From contig OZ024897.1 in the NCBI GenBank assembly GCA_964017195.1, positions 38,998,336 to 39,062,335 of the forward strand: a DNA stretch of 64,000 bases. The letters are read 5' to 3'. Below, piece by piece: positions 13,034 to 25,252 of the stretch. The first letter of the stretch is position 1. Every line of letters begins with the position of its first letter. The position numbers were made by a program, and so were the translations under genes. Below the pieces are notes generated by a model. It saw only the letters and a list, made by a program, of their open reading frames with translations, had not been told where the DNA came from and did no database searches. The stretch is from Siderastrea radians (lineage: Eukaryota; Cnidaria; Anthozoa; Scleractinia; Rhizangiidae).

Positions 13034-14058
13034 CACGAAGCGAACCTACAAAAGGGAGGCTGAGCTGTTCAGCCTGTCAATCACAAATCCCAAGGGGTGC
13101 CGATGGAGGCATTTGATTGGCTCACTTGCCAGACCAAACGGGACGTGCTTTCGAGTCGAACATTCTCGCATTACTAGCAAAATTAGTAGCCGATGAACAA
13201 GATAAATAATTAGTTTATTCTCGGCGAAATGGGTGGTAATTCTTCGATAATCGCACGAATGGAAATATCGTGTAGATTCACCCCGAATTTTTGCAATGAC
13301 AATTTTCTGAAGACGAAAAGAATCAAGAGGCGAAATACCAGGCGCTATAAAAGCAAACCGAAACCGATAAATAACAAACAACTCGATCCGCATGAATACG
13401 GCTTTTGCAAACAAAACGAGGTATAAAATAATCCAACTAGCTGTCTAACTCTTTACAGATTTTTCGGGGAAACTATTACTTCTGTATAATAGTATATAAT
13501 AAGATCGAGCCAATGAAAGAAACCCAAAGGGTGAGAGTATTATGAACAAAATAAATCATAGAATCCTGCAACGGATTATAAACCAACTGCAATTGCGGCT
13601 GGGTTTGAAAAATGTCCCAGCAAATTACGTCTTCACAGACTGATATTCAACTTCAAGTCCTGAAATAAATTTGTATAACTCTTTGACTTTGGTTTATTAA
13701 TAGTTGAGCGGTGAGGAAGCTGTTTTGGTAACTTCACAGAATTTGAATTTTTAATCTCGGCTTATCAGTGTTTATCTCGAGTTTACCAACTCCAGTTGAG
13801 AACCTCACCGGACTTGCATATAAATTGCAACGTTTTAGAGTTGAATAAGATTTGACGGCTCACTTGTATTTGTATACTATACATTTAGTATCTACAGCTT
13901 ATTTTAGTCTAGGTTTATTCATTCGTTGTTCGGATAAACAAACGGACATTCTCCTTGATATCAACTGCGTGACCGGCGTCTACCATTACAAAATCAGATT
14001 GGAACCAACCGAGCGTTTCAAGGGGGCGGAGCCTTCCCTTTTATAGGATCGCTCCGTG
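13034..14058. mobile_element. Nested TIR element inside the left TIR of the 12.9-15.3 kb element
   Basis: Ends are inverted: CACGAAGCGAACCTACAAAAGGGA at left in split form (13034 onward) and tcccttttataggatcgctc to 14058 at right. Removing it restores continuity with the other TIR of the host element. The target duplication is probably TTAAAC-like and is not exact. The interior holds no recognised protein. Confidence 0.6.
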
Positions 14059-14377
14059 TTTAAACCCTGAACACTGGAATACTTAAACCCAAAATGCCGG
14101 AATACCTCAACTCTAAATGACGATTTAACATACACAAGATCGCTGAAAAGACAAACAATTAGGGTTAAGCCGTGCTACCGCATTATTAATGTTACCTTCT
14201 GACTCCCGCCAAAACCATACTCCTCACAATCCCCTCCCCAACCCCCTGCCTTACGTTTTCCCGCCAACCGTTATTATTATAATTTATTTGATTGCTGGGC
14301 TGCTTCGCGCTGGCATCGACATGGAGGACTCTCCAGCAAGGTAAGCGTATGTACCTGAAATTTTCTCTTTGACTTAA

Positions 14378-15035
14378 GGACGTTCGCGCGAAAAACTTCT
14401 ACAATACAGAATTTTTTCATACTTTGGCTACAGTCAGATAATGAGTTACCTATGTCAGAAATGGAAAAAAATTGGGGGGTCACCGACTTCGTTTTCGAAA
14501 TAAAGCGCGTCAAAAACTACCCCAATTTTGACAAATCGGCCCTCGTAACTCGACATGGCCTCAGTGCTTGTTAGTTGAAAAATATTAAAAATGATTCGCT
14601 GTAGACCCACTTTCTTAGTCAAATTTTACTTAAGTGGGTCTGTTAAGTAAATAATTTGAACCGGTGTCATCCTTTTAGTTAAATTCAACCTCTAAGATCG
14701 ACTTTAACGAACACCGTGCAGCTTCAATAATAGTAGAATTCGATGATGCGAGGGCAAAAAAAGTTGAAAAAATTAAACTTCTACAATACAGATTTTCTTT
14801 AATTTTTCGCAAAACGTAGATAATCGACAAAGAAAGTGATCTATCAAAAGAAAATATGGGGTCACCGAACATTTAAGAGAGTTAAACCCGTGCATAGATA
14901 TTAAAGTGCCCACTAGCGCTATATATCTCCACATTTCTTCAACAGCGCGCGCGCTCAATGCATGACGTGGCATGACATCACGAAGTGAATTGCGTGCGCA
15001 GTAAGGATGCGCAGAAACAATTGGCGCGAACGTCC
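14378..15035. mobile_element. TTAA-flanked non-autonomous element
   Basis: TIR GGACGTTCGCGC at 14378-14389, with its reverse complement ending at 15035. Both ends are bordered by TTAA (14374-14377 and 15036-15039), the target duplication of piggyBac and Kolobok class elements. The interior has two diverged copies of a motif around acttctacaatacagat (14395 and 14778). No coding. Confidence 0.7.
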
Positions 15036-15355
15036 TTAAAGCGTTTAAAGTAACATTTACAAAGTGATAAACTGTTATTCCCTTCCGTTAGTCCCAGCCA
15101 AAGTCCAGAGAAAAAGAGGTGAGACACTGAATCTTAACTAGCCTGCGCGCAGGTTTTGGCGGGAGTCAGAAGGTAAAGTTAATAATGTAGCGTGGCTTAA
15201 CCTTAATTGTTCGTCTTTTCAGCGATCTTTTGTATATTAAATCGTCATTTAGAGTTGAAGTATTCTAGCGTTCCGGGTATTAGTATTCCGGCGTTCCAGG
15301 TTTAAGTGTTCCGGCGTTCCGGCGTTCCGGCGTTTAAGTACATGCCCTTCCGGAG

Positions 15356-16374
15356 TTGATCACAGACTAGCCAGCTGGGTAGTATGAGAACCAGGCTTAA
15401 TCAGTGGAAGTTACGAGTATCCTCAGATTTTTGTTAGGGATTGAATAGCGGGTGAGATACTCGAGCTCGCGCAAAAATTACTCTACTATAAGTTCTATCT
15501 CTACTAGACTACTCTTAATCTACCTGTACAGTAGACGCCCGTTACCAAGAACAGAAACTCGTTTCCTCTTGAATACTGTCTCCAGTCATTTACTACTGTC
15601 ATTGCCGAAGGAATTTTTGATTTCCTTGAAACCCTACTTTATTTTAAATTAACCCTATAATGGGGGAGGGGGGGAGTGCACGGACTCTGCCTTTGGGGAC
15701 TTCAAACTTTTCTATTATTTTTTTAATGTGTGAACAAGCACTGCCAAAATTTTATTGAAAAATTAGTTGGGAACAAATTAGTGTGGTAGGTCAATGTACA
15801 GTGAGATTCACGTTGCTAAGGCAATCAAACTTTGACAGGCGTGTTCATCTGAAATTGTTTGGTACATTACTGTTTTAACTGAAAACAAAAATGACTTTCT
15901 TACTGAAGGTGTCATGCTATTAAATAATTTTAGAGTTCTTTAATTATTTTTGTTCACTTTTTGGTCAATTGGGAGGCTTTCCGAAGTCTTAGGGAAATCA
16001 CGAAATCCAATACGGTGGATCCAATTGGAAATTATGACATAAATCTGACGTCGTGTGACGTCATCAGTATCCCTTGCCGATCTCAAAGGAGACATTCTTG
16101 GACAAAATTCTTGGACATACTTTTGACCCTCTAAGTTTCATTTTCATTGCTTTATTGCTATCGGAGTTTGCTGGAGACCTGCCCCACAACGGCTTCAGAA
16201 GACCAAAGAAGGATCGGTCTAGATAGGGTTAAGGTTGTCTCTTAACTGCAGCTGATTACTTTCTCAAAACTGAAGGAACCTTTCAAAGCCCCAGAAGTCG
16301 AAAACAGGAAGGTTATTTTCAAATCTATGAAGACGTACCCAGCTGTACGAGTTATTTTACTTAGCCAAACCATG
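15356..16374. other. No gene seen
   Basis: Unique-looking AT-rich sequence between the Mutator-like element and the right long arm. No domain, RNA gene or terminal repeat was recognised. Confidence 0.4.
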
Positions 16375-17331
16375 GTCTTCATTGTGGTTGTGTGCTTGCA
16401 GATTAAATTAAATTCTCCCCATGAGCTCCAACCCTTTTTTTCAAATAATTTCACTATTAATTCGTGAAGGATCATGAATTTAAATTTTAGATAGCTTAAA
16501 GAGCCAAAACGCGAGTGCAAAATGGAGCAGTACGCGGTGTTCTTGTTGACATTACTAACTGGTCAGCGGCTACTGCCAGAATAATATAACACGAGAGAAC
16601 TAAATGCAGGGAAAGCTTGTTGTAAATGAAGGTTGTTGAACGAAGAATTTTCTCAAAACCGACTGTTTGACGCTTCTAAGATGATCTCTGAAACGCACGG
16701 ATCTATATATTTGATCGAAGATGACAGAAAATTGAGGTAACGGGTGCAAATGTAAACAGAACAAGATGCCCTTCGTTGATTTCATTGTTTTGCAAGGCAC
16801 TAAGTGTTCGCTAAATAAGTTTGCAAAACACAGGCTGTGATATAGGCAATATGACTTGCTTTTATTGATTTATTCTCAGATTAATAGTTCTAGATCAAGG
16901 TTGTTTTGTAAAGCGCAATTAGCAATCATCGAGTGGCATGTACTTCATAACTTGTTTATCTTGTGAATTGAACATAGTTAATGAGCTATTTGAATGCTGT
17001 ATATTTTAATTAAAGCTATATGCGAAATGTTACCAGGTTACATTTGTGTCCTGCTGTAGTTTGAAACTATTTTCGTGCTTTCCTGATGTAAGGGAGCATT
17101 GCTCGCATCACAGTTGCTCTTAAATTCCACTCATAGGTTGTGGTTCGTAATTTGCAGAATTAAGAATTACTGGTGTTTCAAAGCGGCGCCACGTTCTTTA
17201 AACCGTCTGGCCGCACGATTTTATTTTATTATAATTAAGACCAAGTCTTTAACTTTCCATGACTGCAAGGAATTTGCTAGACGAGGTCTCACTTTTTGTT
17301 AACATGTATTTTTGTTTACCCATTTTTCCTA
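16375..17331 (-). repeat. Long inverted repeat, right arm
   Basis: Inverted partner of 11561-12495, separated from it by 3.9 kb. That loop contains the Mutator-like element at 12935-15346. Whether the pair is a foldback transposon or a segmental inverted duplication is not resolved, because no convincing target duplication was seen. Confidence 0.75.
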
Positions 17332-19289
17332 CTTTTTTAAAAGCTGTTAAATTGGCTTGTTAAAAGGAACTGTTTTAACTACTCAAAACAACTACATGGA
17401 AATGTCAGTAACACTGTAGGATAAGGAAGAGCTGTACTTATCAACCAACAGTAGAATTTTGTCCTGCATCAAATTTTAAGTGTTGTGAGGAGTTACCAAA
17501 GTTATTGAAAATTGGCATTTTTGTACCAATAAAATGTGCATTTTTGTCCACCAGGGGACTCCCCTTGTAAACTGTTGAAGAAAGCATTTAGAGCCCAAAC
17601 GAAAAGTGTTTTTAAAGTACCCAGACAAAGTGCAATTCACATACAAGATTTGAAGGAAATCTATTTTGTGACCAATTTGGGTTATGAGGATCTTAGGGAG
17701 ACAGCCACTTAAGATATGAACGGCGAAGGGTTGTTAAGTTTGGGGTTTTTTGTATTTGTCTTATATAACGCATGCGCAATTGAGTAAAGGAGCTAATAGG
17801 ATTGAATGAAGAAGAAGAAGAAGAAGAACCTTTATTGATTTATACCGCTCAGGGTAGCCCCTTCAGATGCAAAAAGTTGTCTGTTATCAATGGGAGCCCT
17901 GAGCGCAACAATGTACTAAAACAATGCGAAATTGGCTGTGTTGTCTGATCTCGGTTAGTGGTTATGGTGAAAATTTTTTACCGCAGGGGTTTTTTATTGG
18001 GATTGACATTTTGAGGGGTGTAAAAATGTGGGAGTCAGAAGGATTTGTGAATGTCGGGAGCATATCACGCTTCTGTGAATGTGATTTGCTTTGAAAGTTG
18101 CGTTTTGTATGGGAGCGGTGTAATATTGTGCTGCGTGAGAGGCGGTTTCCCTTGGCGTTTTATGGGGGGGGGGGGGTGGTTTGCGAAGTGGATTGTAAGG
18201 TTTCTGATTGGCTAACTTGTATTTCGCAGTGGACAAAAAGGACAGTTGCATTTTGCCGGCGTGGGCTAGGAAGAGAAGGAATTGGTACTAGTATGATGAT
18301 GCAATATTAGTTGATTGCACCATCAGTACATGATAGTTCTTGTGAACGGAGAGAGATGAGTGTTTATTTGAGGCGAGAAGTTGATACGAAGAAATCGTCA
18401 TTAATAAGGAGATCAATTAATAAGGCAGGTGTTACGAGTCTTTTTGCATTGAAAGAACGAAAATATCTGAATATTATCGACGGATTTGTGTAGTTTGCGT
18501 GTGGTGTTCGCTAAAGGCTACGAGCAGCCTCTCTTTCCGTTCAGAGATAGTGAAGGAAAAGAAAAGTAAGCGAGTGAGCGCAAATCGATTGCGGCTCGAC
18601 AGGCGCTTTAGCTTTCAAAGACGTGGGCGACTTTCGTCCCCGCTCGCTTGTTTACTTTTGCAAGGGGATTCCCGGGTTAGCAAACCGGATTTAAACATCA
18701 CGTCATGAGATATGCCTTGACGTGCCCCATACTCTGACGATCTGCTCGAGCTCGTGTTTATCAAACGTTATATTTTGATTCTACTCCTATGTTCACTGTT
18801 TGTATTTAAGGTCTAGGCACAACAGTAAATACTTCGTCGTCCCGGTGTGAGCATTCTCAGTTGTGGACGAATTCATATCGACATTCAACGTTTGAGTGAA
18901 TTTGCGTTTTTCAGCACAAATAAAAGCGATAAGAAAGATAAGCTGAGTCATCAGAGTTTAAACATTACGTCATCCAGTAACGTTATAGTCAAAATATTGT
19001 GCCACATGATCACACTTTTCGTCACGCCGGTTCGTATAAATAGAGGATCGCGCTAACATTTGTGAAACCTAGGGGTAGGGAGGGTCAGAATGCCCGGTTA
19101 AGATGCCCAATGGGCTTTCTTGGTGTTTTATATTTGGTAGCTGGTTCTCTATTTTCCTGTATAAAAGTCTGTCTCTAAAAATTCGGAGAATTATCCAGGT
19201 TTTAGATAGAGTCCTTGACAATTGTCGCTACAGTAATGGTTGCGTGACGGCTGGGTCAGACATGGATCAAGTATTTAGCAACTAGCGAT
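17332..19289. other. No gene seen; simple repeats
   Basis: Holds a (GAA)7 microsatellite at 17808-17828, followed by acctttattgatttatac and a line resembling the 3' tail of a retroposon. There is also a 12-base G run near 18166. Open frames at 18.1-18.7 kb lack domains. No gene is supported. Confidence 0.4.
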
Positions 19290-19716
19290 TTTCTAGTGTG
19301 CTCAAGCTCGGAAAATTCTCCAGCTACAAAACCAAATTGGTCTTTTAAATCCCTTGGTAATTCTAAACAAACTTCGAATACTTTCACGACGTTTGAATGA
19401 AAAATTATGTCTAATTTCTGCGTTTTTTCTGACTGGTAGGCCTGGCGGGTCTAGTCACAAAAAGTATCAGGAACATAGCGATTTCAGTAGTATGCATAAG
19501 CTCACAAATTCGTCAACTAAAAGACTAGATTGGTCTTTATTCTAAACAAACTTCGAATGTTCCCAGGACGTTTGAATGAGAAATTCCGTCCAAACTCTGT
19601 GCGTTCTGACTGGCGGGTGTAGCCACAAATAATTTTAAGTGTCGCAAACATCGCATTTTGTAGTATACACAAGCTCGGAAAACTCGACAACTACAAAACC
19701 AAAATACTTTTCTGAA
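19290..19716 (-). repeat. Outer inverted repeat, right copy
   Basis: Inverted relative of 11040-11320, present as two diverged units (about 19290-19480 and 19485-19700). Its end abuts the TTAA at 19717-19720 that borders the large transposon. Confidence 0.6.
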
Positions 19717-19859
19717 TTAATAGCCCTTTTTACAGTTCCCGGCGCCATATTCGAATGGTAACCGCGCAAACACGATAGCCAGGCTGTGGTTGACTCGCGT
19801 CGCGTCATGTCTAGGAAACTTAGCGTGGTGTCTTCGGTTTCCTCTGAATCTGTGAGCAA

Positions 19860-20137
19860 ATGCTGCAAATGGACGACCCTAGCAGTTGCCAGAACAGCCC
19901 TCCTGCTTCCTCTAGCAGCAAAGGAAAGGAGTGTGCCGCTTTTGGGTGTTCAAATACCTTTTACGGATCAGACGGTTTACGTACACCCTATCACTTCTTT
20001 AGGTTTCCGAAGGAGTTAACGCGAAGAAATCGGTGGTGCAACCTGATCAAGCGCGGGCATGGGAAAGATGATTTTTTCTATCTAACTCTACTGTTATTTG
20101 TTCAGAGCACTTCCAGCTAACCAGCTAATCCATGATT
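19860..20137 (+). pseudogene. THAP-type zinc-finger domain, frameshifted
   Basis: The frame beginning at 19860 carries a C-x4-C pair (ECAAFGC), then YHFFRFPKE and RNRWCNLIKR, the diagnostic Phe-Pro and Trp signature of the THAP DNA-binding fold. The final C-x2-H pair (CSEHFQ) is visible at 20099-20116 in another frame, so at least one indel separates the halves. Upstream is a Ser/Pro-rich leader. It sits 140 bases inside the TIR of the outer TTAA transposon, so it is most likely the DNA-binding part of that transposon's machinery and not a host THAP gene. Confidence 0.7.
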
Positions 20138-21241
20138 AAAATCAACAACAGGGACAAAAATAGTTTTGATCTATTTTACCGTATATAACCAAATTATCCC
20201 CTGGGGGCTTATTCCAAAATTGACCTCGTAGACGGGTTGCTTATTCCTTCATTTACAGTATCTGAAAAGAATTATTCTCATAAGTTGACTAAAAAGTTCA
20301 GTATTTACCAAAATAGTTACTTCATGGTACACATGGATATATGTACATAAAAAATCTATTTACAGTTATTTACATCAACTGCAAGTTAAACATGGTTGTT
20401 CAAAACAGTTCATCGGAAACTACCTTACAACTATATAAAAAAGGAAAAAATGTTCAGTGTAATATAGGGCTTTGAAATTGTAAAAATCTACTGTACCATT
20501 AAACTATGTTTCTTTATTTAGGGCGTGCTTTATCAACCATATTCCAGAATAACAATATGCAGTCCCTTATATGGGAATGCTTGAGTTATTAAGCTTACTA
20601 AATATATTCTTGACATCTCAGGTCAACAAGTACCACTAATGCACTGTTTCTTCCAAGTGTGGATGTTAAGTGACTGTTATAGAGCATTCATTTTAAATTT
20701 TATTACAGAATCTGGTCGAATGAATGCACCCATAATAACTAATGTACCACTACTAAATGCTGTTCAGTTGTAAGGATAAATCAGGTGTTGGTCACTCCTA
20801 TCAGTAGTATCCTGTAATAATAAATAAAGTGTGAAGTGTATGCATTTAAATCTGAAATGCTACTGTTCAAGGAGGCTTTTGCTTCCTTAACCTATCCTGC
20901 ACATCAGTGAATAACAGCAGGGAGAATCATGAGAATGTGAAAGGTTAAAATGGGAAGGGACCACTAGTTTCTGAAGTCTAAATATTTCAGCAGAACTATG
21001 TAATTTTGTTCCTGAAGATATCAGCTAAAAAGGGAAACACCCTGTAAAATGCAAGATTTTCATGACATTAAAAAAGCTAAAAAACTGATAATCAGTCTTA
21101 GACGTATGACATGCACCCTTTAGGTGGTCATGTAGCTCTCAGAAATCTTAATTTAAGCCCATTTGCTGTACAAGAGTATTGTCCATATGGCACCGAACTA
21201 CCATGGAGTTACAGAGGTTTGCATTTCTTTACTCTCTGTGT
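20138..21241. other. Transposon interior, no coding recognised
   Basis: AT-rich sequence between the THAP remnant and the 3' end of the SWIM-YqaJ gene. No domain seen. A continuation of the THAP protein would be expected here if the element were intact. Confidence 0.4.
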
Positions 21242-22596
21242 CTACATTTCAGGGAAAAAATCCCTTTTGTTAAAAAATTCAAGTTTGGGAAGAACTTCAT
21301 TCTGCCACCTGTTACTTTCAAAGATAATGTTCTCTTTAAAGAAAGACAATTCCTCTCCAAAATACACGATAAATACAATACCTTTCAGATCTAAATTGTA
21401 GGCAACATACAGTTGTCCTTGGACTTGAATGTAGTAGTCATGTGTTCTTTTGAGTCTGATATTTCCATCACTAAGTTTTTCTAGGAAAAATTTTTTAGTC
21501 TTACAGGCATCTTCAACTGTCATGCCTGCTTTGCTAAATGGAGATTTAATCTCCATCGCCCACTTCTCATTTGTGTCAAGATTTGCAATTACTCTATCCA
21601 AGGTTGCCCCCAGAAATGGTTTCTTTTGGACAGTAAAAGTCCAACTTCTTTCACCTCAACAGCGATTCCTTCTTGTTGCATTTCCTTTATGTAAAGACCC
21701 ACAGCTTTATCTTAACTTCACTTTCCATTCCATACTGTACAGCCTCTGTGGTAAAATTCCCATAGAGCATGGCTTTCACTTTATTTGATGGTTCTACTTT
21801 AGTTTTCACTGCTTTTCCGAAATTTGAAGCAGTCAGCACTGACTTACGTTTGTCAAACCAGAGTTTGTTTTTGGTTTGGCCCCTTGTGTGTCTTTCGGTA
21901 TCACTTATCTCTGTCTGTGATTGTCAAATTTTCAACATGCTCACTTACAATGTTTTTAAAACGAGCTGTAGCAATATCATAGTTGTCAGTGAAGGGTGTG
22001 TCCTCTTGATGCCCCTCCCCTTTTTCCGAGGCTGAAGTTGGTTGTTCATCACTGCCTGCGCATTTTGATGTAAGGTCATGAAAAAGAAAGAACTTGAAGG
22101 CAAACAATTCTGAAGGTTGTCACACAGCTTTTTAAAATTCTCTTCACTTCGAGTGCTCTGATTTGGCTCTCTTGGATCGAACTTAATGATTTTGGGTCGC
22201 GTTCTAATGTTCTTTTTGCCGAATCTTATTTTCCTGATTAGCACTTTATCAAGCGGCTTTGCAGCAACACTTTGATTGCGAAGCACAACCCAGACGGACA
22301 GTCCTGAGGTACAGGTTAATGGCTCAGAATTTTTTTGTAACTCTCTTCTAGTAAAATCGTCAACAGCAAACAGCACGCCTCCGACGTGATTACACTTTCC
22401 TTTGCCTTGCAATCCAAGACCAGCGGGGCAAGTGCAGGCTGCTTATGATACATCACACGTAGGCGAAAACTCAACAATTACTCTGTATGGCGTCTTCTTC
22501 ATCGATAGTAAGACGGTTGCCCTGACGTTGGTTTTGTTTTTAAAGATTTTACTTTCTAGCTTTTTGACATTTCCTTCGAAAAAGAATTGATAGGAC
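21242..22596 (-). pseudogene. SWIM zinc finger - YqaJ nuclease protein, 3' part
   Basis: Read on the minus strand from the TTAA at 22597. First comes a frame containing KKTPYRVIVEF. Next is a SWIM-type zinc finger (CTCPAGL...KCNHVGGVLFA, about 22450-22370), with an in-frame TAA at 22443-22445 just before it. A linker follows. Last is a YqaJ-like (lambda-exonuclease fold, PD-(D/E)XK) domain, with KRKSVLTASNFGKA near 21860-21815, FLGATLDRV near 21610, EIKSP and YYIQVQGQ. The Asp, Glu-x-Lys and Gln-x-Gln positions of the nuclease core are all present. At least two frame changes lie between 21945 and 21660, so it is broken. The 5' part is at 37916-38339. Confidence 0.75.
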
Positions 22597-23078
22597 TTAA
22601 GTGGCAATGTCTGTACGAGCGGTCCACTGCATTTCGGGTCAGAAAAAAGTTTTCCCTCAAAGTTTGCCCAGGAAACCATCTTGGGTCACAAGTAAATGAA
22701 ACGAGTTTCGTTTTAGGAAATACGTTAAAATAGTTTTTTTACAGCCCACAGCAGTAAGAGCGGCAAAAGCCGTAAATTAGCACCTGGCCAGACGCGAAAA
22801 TTGCGTAAGCTAGCGACCTCACTGCTCAAAAACCACAACACGCAGCAAAAAAGTGTTATTATTTTTAAGTTAAGAGCTCCTTCAAGGGTGTAAAGCGTGT
22901 GTTAAATTTAATTTGTGTTGAAGTGGAAGCTCGTGATAATTGATATATTAACACTCATCTGAGCGCTTTCTGAAAACTCGCAAAAGTACCCTGTCTTCGT
23001 CGGCCTCTATTTCCCGAGTCCAGACCGAGTCGCTCTAAATTCCTATCGAAGAGCATTAATGAGATGTCAGGGAGTACA

Positions 23079-23754
23079 CTCAAGTATATTAAGGCTTGAC
23101 CAGGCTGGTAATCTGACATATTTTTATTTGAAGGTGAAACATTTGTCCATTCTTCCTGAAACTTGGCAAGTAGTTTGGTATCGTTATTATTAGTAATTTT
23201 ATAAACTTATTCACCGGAAGTTTTTGTCACGTGACTTGAAAATGACTTATAACGGTTGAAATGTTTACTTGAAAATGGGGAACAGAAAGCTATCTGATAT
23301 TCATATTTTTGCTTCCTTGTTCAATGACTGTTAGTATAGGCTTCATCACTACGCTTTTTAATCGTGTCCATGTGTTAATGGCAACGGTCAATTTTTGAAA
23401 ACAGGTCACGTGACATGCTAAACGTCAAAATATCCTCAAATATAAATGAGGTATACCACCTTAAAAGGCGGAGATACATTGGCATGGTCCTACTGGGCAT
23501 TTTAACGACATAAATTCTCCACATTTTTAAGTGCTAACGTTCCCCATTTCAAAAAACTCGTTCTGTGACGTCATCAACCAAGAAATGTCACGTGATACCT
23601 AGAAAGACTTTCATTTGATCAGAAAAGTCAAACGATTATTAAATGAAACTGGTATGGTTGGGATAAGTTATTTTAACCACAGAAAACGAAAGGTCTCAAA
23701 AATCTCTGCTGGGGGTCGTTTAAGGGAAAACAACCAAGCCTTAAGTTACTTGAG
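23079..23754. mobile_element. MITE inserted in the left arm of the inner element
   Basis: Ends CTCAAGTATATTAAGGCTTG (left) and its approximate reverse complement caagccttaagttacttgag (right). The corresponding point in the right arm (near 37431) lacks this 676-base segment. It reads straight through with a single CA where the left arm has CA at both borders (23077-23078, 23755-23756). The insertion is thus defined by its paralogous empty site. Confidence 0.8.
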
Positions 23755-25252
23755 CAGAAATATAAAAATACCTTGCGCTTTTAATCGTCCTTTACCACAG
23801 TGACTTCGAACTTTTGGTGATTTTTGCGAATATGACACGCGCATTATGCAAATTAGGTTGTTGAGCAAATTCGGATCGTGTGAACTGAATAGCTTCTAGA
23901 TTTTATGATTTCTCCATTTCAAGTCATAAATACAGAAAATCATACACAAATAGAAGTTTTGAACTGTTCAAATTGATGAAATAAGCGAATTACTGAGTCC
24001 TGATCTTTGGATGCTAATCCGGAGAATTGCGTGACTCACATTATGCAAATTAGGTTGTCTGCTAAACTTGGTCCGTTCCGGTAACCGTTGCAAAAAACCT
24101 TTTTAACTGTTTGGATCCCACTTTTGCTTTAATTGAATATTAAAGAAATGTTGAGACTACATGCACTGTAGGTAGAAAACGTTGACGACGAATTCAGCTA
24201 GTTAAAGCACTGACTTCTATTCATGTGTCATTTGAATAACTCTGTTTGCAATGAAATGGAGAACTTGTAACAATTAATGAATCTCTACTTTTTTGTAGTC
24301 GGGTTTTGGTTTTTTATTCCTACAATTTGCTCTTTGATCTGCCTTTTCCACAACGCCTTCGAAATTTTGGTGCTTTTGTCCCGGGACTTTTGTCAAGCGG
24401 TTTATCTTGTTTATACAAACTAGGTTGTTCGCGTCAGTGGAGCAAACTCAATAAAAAGACCGCGAATTATAAAGTGCCGATGTTTGGACGCTTTGGGCAA
24501 AATGTGACGAGAATTATGCAAACTAAATTTTCTGCCAAATGTTTCATCAGGTTATAAGAAACTTGAAAGTTTTTGTTTGATTTGAAACGGCTAAAGCTAC
24601 GTCTTGGTAGGTTCCTTTTCCAGGGTTGGTTAGATGGCCTTTTATAATATATAACAGTGCTCTGGTTCGTTTTGTTTTCTCAATCAGTTTTATTGCATTC
24701 ACAAGTATTGCAATTAATGTATAATGAGAAACATAAGAGAATGAATACAATATGAGAATCACAGGAAAATTAACAACAATGAGGCTCAGGCAGGCTGTTA
24801 TAATTATAAGCTTTTATGATATTTTCAGGCTGAGGCCTGCGGTGGCCAAAAATTACTAGAAGCTATTGTTTCCCAGTTAAATAGTAACGTCCAACATTGA
24901 AATTAGTAAATTCTTGTCAGATAATTTTCCACCTTGGCACGTCAACAGCAAGCCAGTGAAGAGGGTTTGTACAAAAGCCAGTACCATTCTTCGCTCGGCG
25001 AAGCCCTATGGGCGGGAAAAGCCCCGGAAATACAAAGGTCATAGCTAGGCTTTCCCCCCCCCCACCCCCCACCCCCCGCCCCACGACATGATCGCTAAAC
25101 TGAGATCGTGATCGTGTCTAATAATTCAAAAGAAATCATTATCCTTCAAGTGAACTGTTCAAAGGATGCGGAACTTAGGGGTAGTTCTTTGTTTAAGTCG
25201 AGAATTTAATCAGACCTGTGAGCGAGAAGTGAAATAGGCCATTTCCCAACTA

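Larger units (their letters stand above)
12935..15346. mobile_element. Mutator-like element with 9-bp TSD, host to two inner elements
   Basis: TIRs begin GGCATGTACTTAAACGCCG at both ends and continue as degenerate tandem GGAACGCCGGAATACTTAAA units. Flanks carry a direct repeat CTTCCGGAG (12926-12934 and 15347-15355), a 9-bp target duplication. The right TIR region (about 15143-15346) matches the left one only after removal of 13034-14058, showing a later insertion in the left TIR. No transposase was recognised, so it appears non-autonomous. Confidence 0.75.

Noticed and set aside
18098..18708. A cluster of three 60-70 codon frames on the plus strand
   Set aside because: No shared frame, splice signals or domains; composition is compatible with chance.
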